Below, in pieces: positions 1-6,818 of a stretch of 8,235 bases of DNA; the first letter of the stretch is position 1, and each line of letters opens with the position of its first letter. The notes beneath the pieces are model-generated. The model had not been told where the DNA came from. It was given only the letters and a program-made list of their open reading frames with translations, and made no database searches. The stretch is from Eubacterium sp. Its GTDB lineage: Bacteria; Bacillota; Clostridia; Oscillospirales; Acutalibacteraceae. Position numbers and translations under genes: made by a program. The stretch lies in assembly GCA_029054965.1 (NCBI GenBank), contig JAIDEF010000083.1, positions 1-8,235 of the forward strand, read 5' to 3'.

Positions 1-10
1 ACTTAATATA

Positions 11-47
11 AAAAAAGTCACGGACAATCAATGTCCGTGACTTTTTT
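11..47. terminator. Rho-independent terminator downstream of malQ, probably bidirectional
   Basis: A perfect inverted repeat has arms at 11-26 and 32-47 with a 5-nt loop at 27-31. The core is a 10-bp stem (GTCACGGACA at 17-26 pairing with 32-41), flanked by six A on the left and six T on the right. Read on the minus strand, the hairpin is followed by a run of seven T (positions 16 down to 10), only 8 nt past the malQ stop codon, so it should end malQ transcription. Read on the plus strand it also ends in a T-run (42-47), so it could stop a gene arriving from the left, which is outside the window. The plus-strand role is inference. Confidence 0.9.
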
Positions 48-54
48 ATATTTA

Positions 55-1575
55 TTACTTATCAAAAACAGGATACATTCTTCTATAAAGAGAATTGATT
101 TTCTTAAAATAATCTTTATCAATATTTCTTATTGTATCTGTTGTTGTTCTGAAACGCCAGTTTTTCTCAGGCACACCCGGGATATTCATTCTTGCATCAC
201 TGCCAAAGCCGCACATATCCTGCAACGCAATTATTGCGACGTTTGATGCGCTTTTCCACACAGACTCAATAACCTTTCTGCAGGAGGGACTGTAATAACC
301 GCCCTCGCCCCAGTTGTCACCTGTAAAGCCTACGTAGTCAAGGGCAAAGCGTCGTTCATCCTCGCTTGCCTCCCAGAGCCAGCCGAGGATGGTGTTGTTA
401 TCGTGAGTTCCCACATAATTAATACTGTTTTGAACAGCATTATGTGGCATATGTGATGAGTCACTGTTAGGGTCAAATCCGAACTGCACAACCTTCATTC
501 CGGGGAAGCCTGTATCCTCTAAAAGCTGAACAACATCCTCACCGAATACGCCCAAATCCTCGGCGATAATCGGAGCATCCGGATAAACCTCAAATACTTT
601 GTCAAAAAGCTTCATTTTAGGTCCGTCAATCCATTCGCCAACCTTTGCGGTGTCCGAGTCGGCAGGTACCTGCCAATAAGACGCAAAGGCTCTGAAATGG
701 TCAATCCTTACAGTGTCATAGGTTTTCAGAGCGTGACCAAGACGTGAAATCCACCAACTGAAATTGTCCTTTTCCATAGCCTTCCAGTCATAAATAGGAT
801 TGCCCCAAAGCTGTCCGTCCTCGCTGAAATAATCAGGAGGTACACCTGCAACCTTTTCAACCTTGAGTGTTTTTTCATCAATTAAAAACATTGGCAGATT
901 TGCCCATACATCAGCACTGTCCATTGCCACATAAATAGGCATATCACCGATAACGGCTATGCCTTTATTGTTAGCATATTCCTTGATTTCATTCCATTGC
1001 TTATAGAAAATATACTGCACAAATTTCCAGAAGGCAGCACTTTCCTCATAGTTATAAATATCCTTAATACAGTCAAAATAGTGGGCATGATTACTGTTCC
1101 ATTCCCACCAGGGTTTCATATTTTCAGCCTCTTTAACTGCCATAAAAATGCTGTAATCTGTCAGCCACGGATTATCCAATTCAAAGGCTTTAATGCTTTT
1201 TGCAAGATTTTTATCAACATTTAAAAATGCCTTTTTCAAAAGTTCCAAACGCTTTTTAGCAGCGAATTCATAGTCGGCAGTATATGGTGTGCCGTTGTAG
1301 ATATTACATTTAACATCTTCTTCAGTAACAAGACCCATATTCAGCAATCCTTTAGGGTCGATAAAAAGGTAATTGCCTGCAAATGCTGATGGTGAACAGT
1401 ATGGCGAATTTGCACCGTCCAGCGGATTGAAGGGAAGAACCTGCCAGTAGGTAAAGCCCATATCCGCAATTTCATTAATAAAGCTTTTTATATTATTGTC
1501 AAATACACCAACGCCATAAGCAGACGGCATTGAGCTTATGTGCAGCAGTACGCCTGCACCTCTTTGCTTTAACAT
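55..1575 (-). CDS. malQ: 4-alpha-glucanotransferase (amylomaltase, disproportionating enzyme), GH77
   Basis: A 506-aa cytoplasmic enzyme that moves alpha-1,4-glucan segments between maltodextrins, releasing glucose, in maltose/starch/glycogen use. The length matches the plain bacterial amylomaltase type without extra starch-binding domains. The GH77 catalytic triad is visible: nucleophile Asp292 in VRIDHFRAF, acid/base Glu339 in IIAEDLGV, and transition-state Asp392 in VGTHDNNT. Other family signatures are SPYCSPSAFAGN (57-68), DMPIYVAMDSADVWAN (211-226), the GVPPDYFSEDGQLWGNP loop (244-260) and PGVPEKNWRFR (466-476). Start: an ATG at 1575-1573 with an AGGTG Shine-Dalgarno (1585-1581, minus strand) 5 nt upstream, and the protein begins directly with the typical (K)RxxGVLLHISS segment. 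It is transcribed alone, divergently from miaB, from its own promoter and ends at the hairpin at 11-47. No other starch or maltose gene is visible here. Identification is very secure; the physiological substrate is inferred. Confidence 0.97.
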   Translation of the reverse strand: MLKQRGAGVLLHISSMPSAYGVGVFDNNIKSFINEIADMGFTYWQVLPFNPLDGANSPYCSPSAFAGNYLFIDPKGLLNMGLVTEEDVKCNIYNGTPYTADYEFAAKKRLELLKKAFLNVDKNLAKSIKAFELDNPWLTDYSIFMAVKEAENMKPWWEWNSNHAHYFDCIKDIYNYEESAAFWKFVQYIFYKQWNEIKEYANNKGIAVIGDMPIYVAMDSADVWANLPMFLIDEKTLKVEKVAGVPPDYFSEDGQLWGNPIYDWKAMEKDNFSWWISRLGHALKTYDTVRIDHFRAFASYWQVPADSDTAKVGEWIDGPKMKLFDKVFEVYPDAPIIAEDLGVFGEDVVQLLEDTGFPGMKVVQFGFDPNSDSSHMPHNAVQNSINYVGTHDNNTILGWLWEASEDERRFALDYVGFTGDNWGEGGYYSPSCRKVIESVWKSASNVAIIALQDMCGFGSDARMNIPGVPEKNWRFRTTTDTIRNIDKDYFKKINSLYRRMYPVFDK

Positions 1576-1608
1576 AAAATCACCTGAAATTTTGTATATT
1601 TTAGCCTA

Positions 1609-1637
1609 ATAATATCATTTTTTTGCATAAAAATCAA
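1609..1637 (-). promoter_or_regulatory. sigmaA-type promoter for malQ
   Basis: On the minus strand, TTGATT (1637-1632) and TATTAT (1614-1609) are separated by exactly 17 nt, close to the TTGACA/TATAAT consensus. Transcription would start near 1602, giving a short leader of about 27 nt that includes the AGGTG ribosome-binding site at 1585-1581. The -35 box sits inside an inverted repeat (1624-1650), so a bound regulator could block it. This is predicted from sequence only. Confidence 0.65.
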
Positions 1638-1650
1638 TATTCTTTATGCA
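1624..1650. promoter_or_regulatory. Inverted repeat over the malQ -35 box, candidate operator
   Basis: TGCATAAA (1624-1631) and TTTATGCA (1643-1650) are perfect 8-nt inverted arms separated by 11 nt. The half-site centres are 19 bp apart, about two helical turns, as expected for a dimeric DNA-binding protein. The proposed malQ -35 hexamer (1632-1637) lies between the arms. There is no T-tract and the arms are AT-rich, so it is a poor terminator. Arms of this length could arise by chance in such AT-rich DNA, and the motif matches no operator I recognise. Confidence 0.35.
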
Positions 1651-1704
1651 TATTGTCTATGCCATTTTCTGCTTAAAATTATTATATTATTTATAAATTA
1701 TATA

Positions 1705-1733
1705 TTGATTATATAAATGGTATTTGTTATAAT
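1705..1733 (+). promoter_or_regulatory. sigmaA-type promoter with extended -10 for miaB and the downstream genes
   Basis: TTGATT (1705-1710) is followed after exactly 17 nt by a perfect TATAAT (1728-1733). A TG at 1725-1726, one base before the -10 box, gives an extended -10 element. Upstream DNA is almost pure A/T. The start site would be near 1740, leaving a leader of about 44 nt before the miaB ATG at 1784. It is the only strong promoter seen ahead of the five plus-strand genes, so it probably drives them all. This is predicted from sequence only. Confidence 0.75.
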
Positions 1734-1772
1734 GTTATCCGTATAATGATATAGTTTGATGAAAAGTCTGAC

Positions 1773-1780
1773 GAGGTGAG
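1773..1780 (+). promoter_or_regulatory. Ribosome-binding site of miaB
   Basis: GAGGTGAG lies 3 nt before the ATG at 1784 (5 nt from its AGGTG core). It supports this ATG as the start, which gives the protein an unusually hydrophilic N-terminal lead of about 38 residues before the conserved domain. Confidence 0.75.
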
Positions 1781-1783
1781 AAA

Positions 1784-3220
1784 ATGAGCGACAGCAGCAG
1801 AAAAACAGCGGTAATAAGTGAAGCCGAGCTTGAAAAGCAAAAGCAGTTTACTGTTAAGGTGAATTCGGTTATCACTGCACGCTATGATGAAAAGCCAAAG
1901 GCTTGTGTTATTACCTACGGTTGTCAGCAGAATGTTGCCGACAGTGAAAAAATCAAAGGTATGCTGGAGCTTATGGGATATGATTTCACCGAGGACAGGC
2001 TCGAAGCAAAGCTGATTATATTTAACACCTGTGCTGTAAGAGAGCATGCGGAGGACAGAGTGTTCGGCAATGTCGGTTCGCTGAAAAGCTATAAGCGTGA
2101 AAATCCGGATGCGGTTATTGCTCTTTGCGGCTGTATGATGCAGCAGGAGCATATTGCAAACAAGATTAAGCAGTCATATCCGTTTGTTGATTTGGTTTTC
2201 GGTACTCACGTTATTCATTGCCTGCCGGAGCTTTTGTACAGAGCATTGACAGGAAGAAAAAGAGTTTTTGAAATACCTGATTTTGACGGGGCGATTGCTG
2301 AGGGAATTCCTGTTAAAAGAGATAATGATGCTAAAGCCTGGCTGCCGATTATGTATGGCTGCAATAATTTCTGTACATACTGTATAGTACCTTATGTAAG
2401 GGGCAGAGAAAGAAGCCGCAGCAAGGAAAATATTATCAGCGAATTCAGGGAATTAGTAGAGCAAGGCTATAAGGAAATTACGCTGCTTGGGCAGAATGTT
2501 AATTCCTACGGAAAGGATTTAATTCCTTATGTCAGCTTTGCACAGCTTTTAAGAGAACTGAATGACCTTGACGGTGATTTCAGAATTCGATTTATGACAA
2601 GTCATCCCAAGGACTGCACAAAAGAGCTTATTGAAACGATGGCTGAGTGTGACAAGGTTGCACAGCATCTGCATTTGCCGTTCCAGAGCGGCAGCGACAG
2701 AGTTCTTAAGGCGATGAACAGACATTATACAAGAGAGCAGTATCTGTCACTGATTCATTATGCTAAGGAGCTGATGGGTGACGAACTGTCAATCACAAGT
2801 GATATTATTGTCGGCTTTCCCGGTGAAACCTATGAGGAATTCAAGGAAACACTTTCACTTGTTGAAGAAGTTAAAGCAACCTCGCTTTTCACTTTCATTT
2901 ATTCACCAAGAAAGGGAACCACTGCGGCAGAAATGCCTGACCCTGTTCCTGCTGAGGAAAAGTCACGCTGGTTTAAGGAGCTGACTGATTTGCAGGAGAA
3001 AATCAGTGCATCACAAATGGCACTCCACGAGGGCAAAACCTATAAGTGCTATGTTTACGGCAAGGGTAAATTAAACGATAATTACGTTGCTGCCCGTAAT
3101 GACGGCAACCTGATTATAGAATTTGAAGGTGACGAAAGCCTTATCGGCACCTTCCAAAGAATAAAAGTTATCGAACCTCTGACCTTTGTTATGAGGGGAG
3201 AATTAGTAAAGGAGAAATAA
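1784..3220 (+). CDS. miaB: tRNA-2-methylthio-N6-dimethylallyladenosine synthase MiaB
   Basis: A 478-aa radical-SAM methylthiotransferase that converts i6A37 to ms2i6A37 in tRNAs reading UNN codons, using two [4Fe-4S] clusters. N-terminal UPF0004/MTTase domain (about 39-160): Cys47 in TYGCQQN, Cys83 in FNTCAVRE and Cys117 in CGCMMQQ are the expected ligands of the auxiliary cluster. Radical-SAM domain (about 185-400): Cys193, Cys197 and Cys200 in YGCNNFCTYCIVPYVRGRE form CxxxCxxC, followed by LLGQNVNSYG, MTSHPKD, LPFQSGSD and DIIVGFPGET. A C-terminal TRAM domain occupies about 410-473. The CIVPYVRGRE and GQNVNSYG signatures favour MiaB over its relatives RimO and MtaB. The first 38 residues are a charged, low-conservation extension. 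First gene of the probable operon; its stop is 2 nt before the next start. The dimethylallyl donor enzyme MiaA is not in the window. Confidence 0.97.
   Translation: MSDSSRKTAVISEAELEKQKQFTVKVNSVITARYDEKPKACVITYGCQQNVADSEKIKGMLELMGYDFTEDRLEAKLIIFNTCAVREHAEDRVFGNVGSLKSYKRENPDAVIALCGCMMQQEHIANKIKQSYPFVDLVFGTHVIHCLPELLYRALTGRKRVFEIPDFDGAIAEGIPVKRDNDAKAWLPIMYGCNNFCTYCIVPYVRGRERSRSKENIISEFRELVEQGYKEITLLGQNVNSYGKDLIPYVSFAQLLRELNDLDGDFRIRFMTSHPKDCTKELIETMAECDKVAQHLHLPFQSGSDRVLKAMNRHYTREQYLSLIHYAKELMGDELSITSDIIVGFPGETYEEFKETLSLVEEVKATSLFTFIYSPRKGTTAAEMPDPVPAEEKSRWFKELTDLQEKISASQMALHEGKTYKCYVYGKGKLNDNYVAARNDGNLIIEFEGDESLIGTFQRIKVIEPLTFVMRGELVKEK
3208..3214 (+). promoter_or_regulatory. Ribosome-binding site of the ylbF/ricA-like gene, inside miaB
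   Basis: AAAGGAG lies in the last codons of miaB, 8 nt before the ATG at 3223. With a gap of only 2 nt between the two genes, this suggests translational coupling between MiaB and the following protein. Confidence 0.7.
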
Positions 3221-3222
3221 TT

Positions 3223-3639
3223 ATGAGCATTGAATCAGCATTAAGAGAATTAGGCAAGGAAATCCAGAAGGACGAGCGTTTCATCGCTTTACAGGCAGCA
3301 GCCAAGGCAAATGACGGTGACGAAAAGCTTCAGCAGCAGATGCAGGAAATGCAGCTTTTATCACTCAAATATCAGCAGGAGGCTGAAAAGGGCGAAGAGG
3401 CTTCACAGGACAGAATCGCTGAGCTTCAGGAAGAATATCAGAAGCTTTACGCTGAAATTATGGAAGGCGAGAATATGAAAAATTATTCTGCAGCGGCTGC
3501 TGAGATGGAGCAGATGGCACAGTATATCAGCGGTATGATCGGCTTGTTCTTTGACGGACAGGATGCAGAAACCTGCGAGCTTCCAAAGGCAGAGGATGGC
3601 TGCACACATGATTGCTGCACCTGCGGCGGATGTCACTAA
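3223..3639 (+). CDS. YlbF/YmcA (RicA/RicF) family protein with cysteine-rich tail
   Basis: A 138-aa soluble, mostly helical protein. Residues about 3-112 show the family pattern: a short N-terminal helix (ALRELGKEIQKDERF), a long Q/E-rich helix pair with coiled-coil character (about 34-82), then a helix with the EMEQMAQYISGMIGLFF segment. In Bacillus, YmcA (RicA) and YlbF (RicF) join YaaT (RicT) in an Fe-S-containing complex that affects RNase Y-dependent mRNA maturation, competence, sporulation and biofilm. The tail (118-138) holds all six cysteines (118, 127, 131, 132, 134, 137) plus His129 and His138, fitting a metal or Fe-S site. Position right after miaB and before mutS parallels B. subtilis ymcA, so RicA orthology is plausible, but the tail might fit RicF as well; I therefore give no symbol. 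Family call is firm, subtype and function are inferred. Confidence 0.85.
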   Translation: MSIESALRELGKEIQKDERFIALQAAAKANDGDEKLQQQMQEMQLLSLKYQQEAEKGEEASQDRIAELQEEYQKLYAEIMEGENMKNYSAAAAEMEQMAQYISGMIGLFFDGQDAETCELPKAEDGCTHDCCTCGGCH

Positions 3640-3670
3640 TCTGAATTTTTAATTAACTGAATTGCCGAAG

Positions 3671-3676
3671 AGGAGG
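3671..3676 (+). promoter_or_regulatory. Ribosome-binding site of mutS
   Basis: A perfect AGGAGG sits 7 nt before the ATG at 3684, the optimal arrangement. The 44-bp gap before mutS (3640-3683) contains a short direct repeat CTGAATT (3641-3647 and 3657-3663) but no hairpin or terminator. Confidence 0.85.
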
Positions 3677-3683
3677 AAACAAA

Positions 3684-6320
3684 ATGGCAAAAAATGATGG
3701 TAAGCTGTCACCTATGATGATGCAGTACTTTCAGATAAAAAGTCAATATAAGGACACCATTTTGTTCTTCCGTCTTGGTGATTTTTATGAGATGTTTTTT
3801 GACGATGCCAAGATTGCATCAAGAGAGCTTGATCTTGTTTTAACAGGACGTGACTGCGGTCAGGAGGAGAGAGCACCGATGTGCGGTGTGCCCTTCCACA
3901 GTGCAGATAACTATATTGCAAAATTAGTGTCACGAGGCTATAAGGTTGCAATCTGTGAGCAGATGGAGGATCCTGCAACAACAAAGGGTCTCGTCAAAAG
4001 AGATGTCATAAGAATCATAACTCCGGGAACTGTCATTGAGGGCAATATGTTGGAGGATGGCTCAAATAACTATCTTTGTTCAATCTATTATGGCGAAAAG
4101 GATATGGGTGTATGCTTTGCTGATGTATCAACAGGAGAATTCCATATTACTGTTTTAGATGGTGAGGATATTGAAAATAAGCTGATTAACCAGCTTTCTA
4201 CATATTCACCGAGAGAGCTTATTATCAATTCGGGGGTTCTTGATCTTTCAGGGGTTGAGAGTTTTGCAAAAAGAATCGGTGCAAGCGTTGAGGTGCTTGA
4301 CGATGAAAAGTTTGATTTTTCAGTCGCATCAGCTCTTGTAATTGAAACACTGAAAAAAGAAGAAATTTCTTCACTTGGTATCGGTCACAGCAAATCGGGT
4401 GTAAGCTCAATCGGTGCTGTAATCGGTTATCTCAAGGAAACACAGTGTAAGAATGAAATTGAGGCTCCGTCAGAGATTGATTTTTATGATGACGAGCAGT
4501 ATATGAAGCTCGACATCAGTGCAAGAAGAAATCTGGAACTTACACGCTCGATGATGACAGGCGACAAAAAGCACTCACTTTTGTGGGTTATGGATAAAAC
4601 AAAGACGGCTATGGGCAAGCGAATGATTAAATCATGGATTGAAAGACCGCTTATGTCTATACCCAAAATTGTGAAAAGGCAGAATGCGGTTGGAGAGCTT
4701 GTTGATACACCGATGTTAAGGGACGCTGTTCGTGAAGCCTTAACAGGTGTTAACGATATTGAAAGACTTATGACCCGAATAGTTTACGGCACAGCTAATG
4801 CTAAAGAGCTTAAGTCACTGCAGTTTACTATCGAAAGACTGCCGTCTGTTAAAAATAATCTTGCAGAATGCTCTACCGCACTTCTTAAAGAAATTTATAA
4901 TTCAATAGACCTTTTACAGGATGTTTATGATTTAATTGACCGTGCTATTGTGGACGAGCCTCCTTTCTCTGTACGTGAGGGCGGTATGATTAAAAATGGT
5001 TTTAATGAGGAGATTGATTCTCTTAAAGCAATAATGACAGACGGTGCAGGTATTATTGCTGCTATTGAAACCGAGCAGCGTGAGCTGACAGGCATACCAA
5101 AGCTTAAGGTTGGCTATAACAAGGTGTTCGGCTACTATATTGAGGTTACAAATTCCTACAAGGATTTAGTGCCTGAAACCTACATAAGAAAACAGACACT
5201 CACAAATTGTGAGAGATATATAACTCAGGAACTTAAAGATTTAGAGGGCAGAATTATCGGTGCTAAGGATCGCTGTGTTGCTCTTGAGTACGAAGTGTTC
5301 TCGGCAGTAAGAAACGATATTTCAGCTCAGCTTGAACGTCTGCAGAAAACGGCAAAATCACTTGCAGTGCTTGATGTGCTTTGTTCACTTGCTGAGGTTG
5401 CCTTTACAAATAACTATGTTTGCCCGACTATCTCAAATGATGGTGTTATTGATGTCAAGGATGGCAGACATCCTGTTGTTGAGGCTCTTCTGGATGATGC
5501 TCCGTTTGTGCCTAATGATACCTCACTTGATTTGGAGGATAACCGATGTGCAATAATTACAGGTCCTAATATGGCAGGTAAATCAACCTATATGAGGCAG
5601 ATTGCTTTAATAAGCCTTCTGGCACAGGTTGGCTCATTTGTTCCTGCAAGGAGTGCTCACCTTGGTATTGTTGATGCAATATTCACTCGTGTTGGTGCAA
5701 GTGATGATCTGGCAACAGGTCAGTCCACATTTATGGTTGAGATGAACGAGGTTTCAACAATCCTTAAAAATGCCACATCAGATTCACTCATTATTCTTGA
5801 TGAAATCGGCAGGGGTACATCTACCTTTGACGGAATGAGTATTGCAAGGGCAGTGCTTGAATTTGTGTGCAAAAAGAAAAGTCTTGGCGCTAAGGCTTTG
5901 TTTGCTACCCACTACCATGAGCTTACTGCAATGGAGGGTATGATTGACGGTGTCAAGAATTACTCAATCGCAGTTAAAAAGCGCGGAGATGATATTACTT
6001 TCTTAAGACGTATTGTGCGCGGAGGTGCTGACCAGAGCTTTGGTATCGAGGTTGCTAAGCTTGCTGGTGTGCCCGACAGTGTTGTTAAGCGTGCTAAGGT
6101 TATTTTGAAAGACCTTGAGGCAAACGCAGTTAAAATTGAATTTAAGGCTGAGGACAGTATTGTTGAAGAGGATACAGCCGACATTCAGTATAATTTTACT
6201 GCTAACGGCAGACAGGAAATATTTGAAATATTAAAAACAGTAGATGTCAACACCCTGACGCCTATTGAAGCAATGCAGACATTGTACGATTTAAAAAAGA
6301 AAGCACAGGAGCTTGAATAA
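3684..6320 (+). CDS. mutS: DNA mismatch repair protein MutS
   Basis: An 878-aa mismatch-recognition ATPase of the MutS1 type; its length is slightly above the usual 850-870 and there is no Smr domain, which excludes MutS2. The N-terminal mismatch-binding domain carries the Phe-x-Glu motif as Phe34 and Glu36 in RLGDFYEMFF. The clamp region holds LKVGYNKVFGYYIEVTNS. The C-terminal ABC-type ATPase begins near DGRHPVVE (593-600), with Walker A TGPNMAGKST (626-635), the signature ASDDLATGQSTFMVEM, Walker B ending in Asp706-Glu707 (LIILDEIGRGTSTFDG) and the FATHYHEL switch. The dimer-interface helix-turn-helix segment is ADQSFGIEVAKLAGVP. All key residues are present, so the protein should be active. 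The C-terminal spot where many relatives carry a clamp-binding QLSFF-like motif reads QYNFT (835-839), a weak match. It sits in the operon before the membrane-protein gene and mutL. Confidence 0.98.
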   Translation: MAKNDGKLSPMMMQYFQIKSQYKDTILFFRLGDFYEMFFDDAKIASRELDLVLTGRDCGQEERAPMCGVPFHSADNYIAKLVSRGYKVAICEQMEDPATTKGLVKRDVIRIITPGTVIEGNMLEDGSNNYLCSIYYGEKDMGVCFADVSTGEFHITVLDGEDIENKLINQLSTYSPRELIINSGVLDLSGVESFAKRIGASVEVLDDEKFDFSVASALVIETLKKEEISSLGIGHSKSGVSSIGAVIGYLKETQCKNEIEAPSEIDFYDDEQYMKLDISARRNLELTRSMMTGDKKHSLLWVMDKTKTAMGKRMIKSWIERPLMSIPKIVKRQNAVGELVDTPMLRDAVREALTGVNDIERLMTRIVYGTANAKELKSLQFTIERLPSVKNNLAECSTALLKEIYNSIDLLQDVYDLIDRAIVDEPPFSVREGGMIKNGFNEEIDSLKAIMTDGAGIIAAIETEQRELTGIPKLKVGYNKVFGYYIEVTNSYKDLVPETYIRKQTLTNCERYITQELKDLEGRIIGAKDRCVALEYEVFSAVRNDISAQLERLQKTAKSLAVLDVLCSLAEVAFTNNYVCPTISNDGVIDVKDGRHPVVEALLDDAPFVPNDTSLDLEDNRCAIITGPNMAGKSTYMRQIALISLLAQVGSFVPARSAHLGIVDAIFTRVGASDDLATGQSTFMVEMNEVSTILKNATSDSLIILDEIGRGTSTFDGMSIARAVLEFVCKKKSLGAKALFATHYHELTAMEGMIDGVKNYSIAVKKRGDDITFLRRIVRGGADQSFGIEVAKLAGVPDSVVKRAKVILKDLEANAVKIEFKAEDSIVEEDTADIQYNFTANGRQEIFEILKTVDVNTLTPIEAMQTLYDLKKKAQELE

Positions 6321-6324
6321 GGAG
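6319..6324 (+). promoter_or_regulatory. Ribosome-binding site overlapping the mutS stop codon
   Basis: AAGGAG begins within the TAA stop of mutS and lies only 4 nt before the ATG at 6329. The tight packing decides this start and implies that translation of the membrane protein is coupled to the end of mutS translation, possibly at reduced efficiency because of the short spacing. Confidence 0.65.
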
Positions 6325-6328
6325 AAAT

Positions 6329-6799
6329 ATGTTTGAAATTACAAACGACGTGTTAAATCAGCTTCTTATATTCTTAACACCGGTATTGATCGTTGGTGCT
6401 GTTACTGCTGTTTTCAGCATAATATCCGCTTTAGCAGTATATTATTACAATAAATCACGAGGTGTTAAAGAAAAAAGTGCAACATATTCTTTGATTTTCC
6501 TTTTCGGAATGCTTGGTGTGATTGTTTATTATTTCAAAACAAAAAAGGAAAATGCTGATATTCACGATGTTAATGAAAGCAAATCAAAAAAGTGCAAGAT
6601 TATATCAATTATTTTAATCGTTATAGCAGTTATTGGTTTCGGTGCAAATATATATGCTTCGCAAACAGGTATGTACGATACTGATGCATATAAGCAAATG
6701 ATGGAAGAATGGCATTCTGCAAGCTATGATATGTACGATAATAATTATGCAGACTCAAATATAGATGAATGGAGTACTGACAGAACGCTCCAAAAATAG
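6329..6799 (+). CDS. Small membrane protein of unknown function between mutS and mutL
   Basis: A 156-aa protein I do not recognise. Three hydrophobic helices are visible: about 12-40 (LLIFLTPVLIVGAVTAVFSI onward), 53-69 (YSLIFLFGMLGVIVYYF) and 91-110 (IISIILIVIAVIGFGANIYA). Basic stretches follow helices 1 and 2 (KSRGVKEK; KTKK) and precede helix 3 (KSKKCK). There is no clear cleaved signal peptide. The last 46 residues form a polar tail rich in acidic residues (10 Asp/Glu) and tyrosine (Tyr116, 121, 133, 136, 140). By the positive-inside rule the lysine-rich 70-90 loop is cytoplasmic, which would put the acidic tail outside; this is a prediction. The start is supported by AAGGAG next to the mutS stop. 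It is a complete reading frame with a good ribosome-binding site, so very likely a real gene. Its position implies co-expression with mismatch repair but not a repair function. Confidence 0.8.
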   Translation: MFEITNDVLNQLLIFLTPVLIVGAVTAVFSIISALAVYYYNKSRGVKEKSATYSLIFLFGMLGVIVYYFKTKKENADIHDVNESKSKKCKIISIILIVIAVIGFGANIYASQTGMYDTDAYKQMMEEWHSASYDMYDNNYADSNIDEWSTDRTLQK

Positions 6800-6818
6800 T
6801 AAGAAGGAATAGTTATTG

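Noticed and set aside
1576..1739. CcpA cre or classical CG-centred maltose-repressor operator upstream of malQ
   Set aside because: There is no CG dinucleotide anywhere in this stretch, so neither consensus can be met.
1742..1747. Second TATAAT as an alternative -10 for miaB
   Set aside because: No acceptable -35 hexamer at 16-18 nt upstream and no TG extension, whereas the box at 1728-1733 has both.
1727..2152. Open frame on the minus strand across the miaB promoter and 5' end
   Set aside because: It is antisense to the well-supported miaB coding sequence, has no good ribosome-binding site and its translation resembles no known family; a by-product of miaB codon usage.
3403..3636. Minus-strand frame opposite the YlbF/RicA-like gene, rich in Cys and Leu
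   Set aside because: Entirely antisense to a coding region with family support; its cysteines come from the complement of alanine/cysteine codons.
6816..6818. In-frame TTG as an earlier mutL start
   Set aside because: It would place the strong Shine-Dalgarno inside the coding region and add residues before the conserved MutL N terminus.
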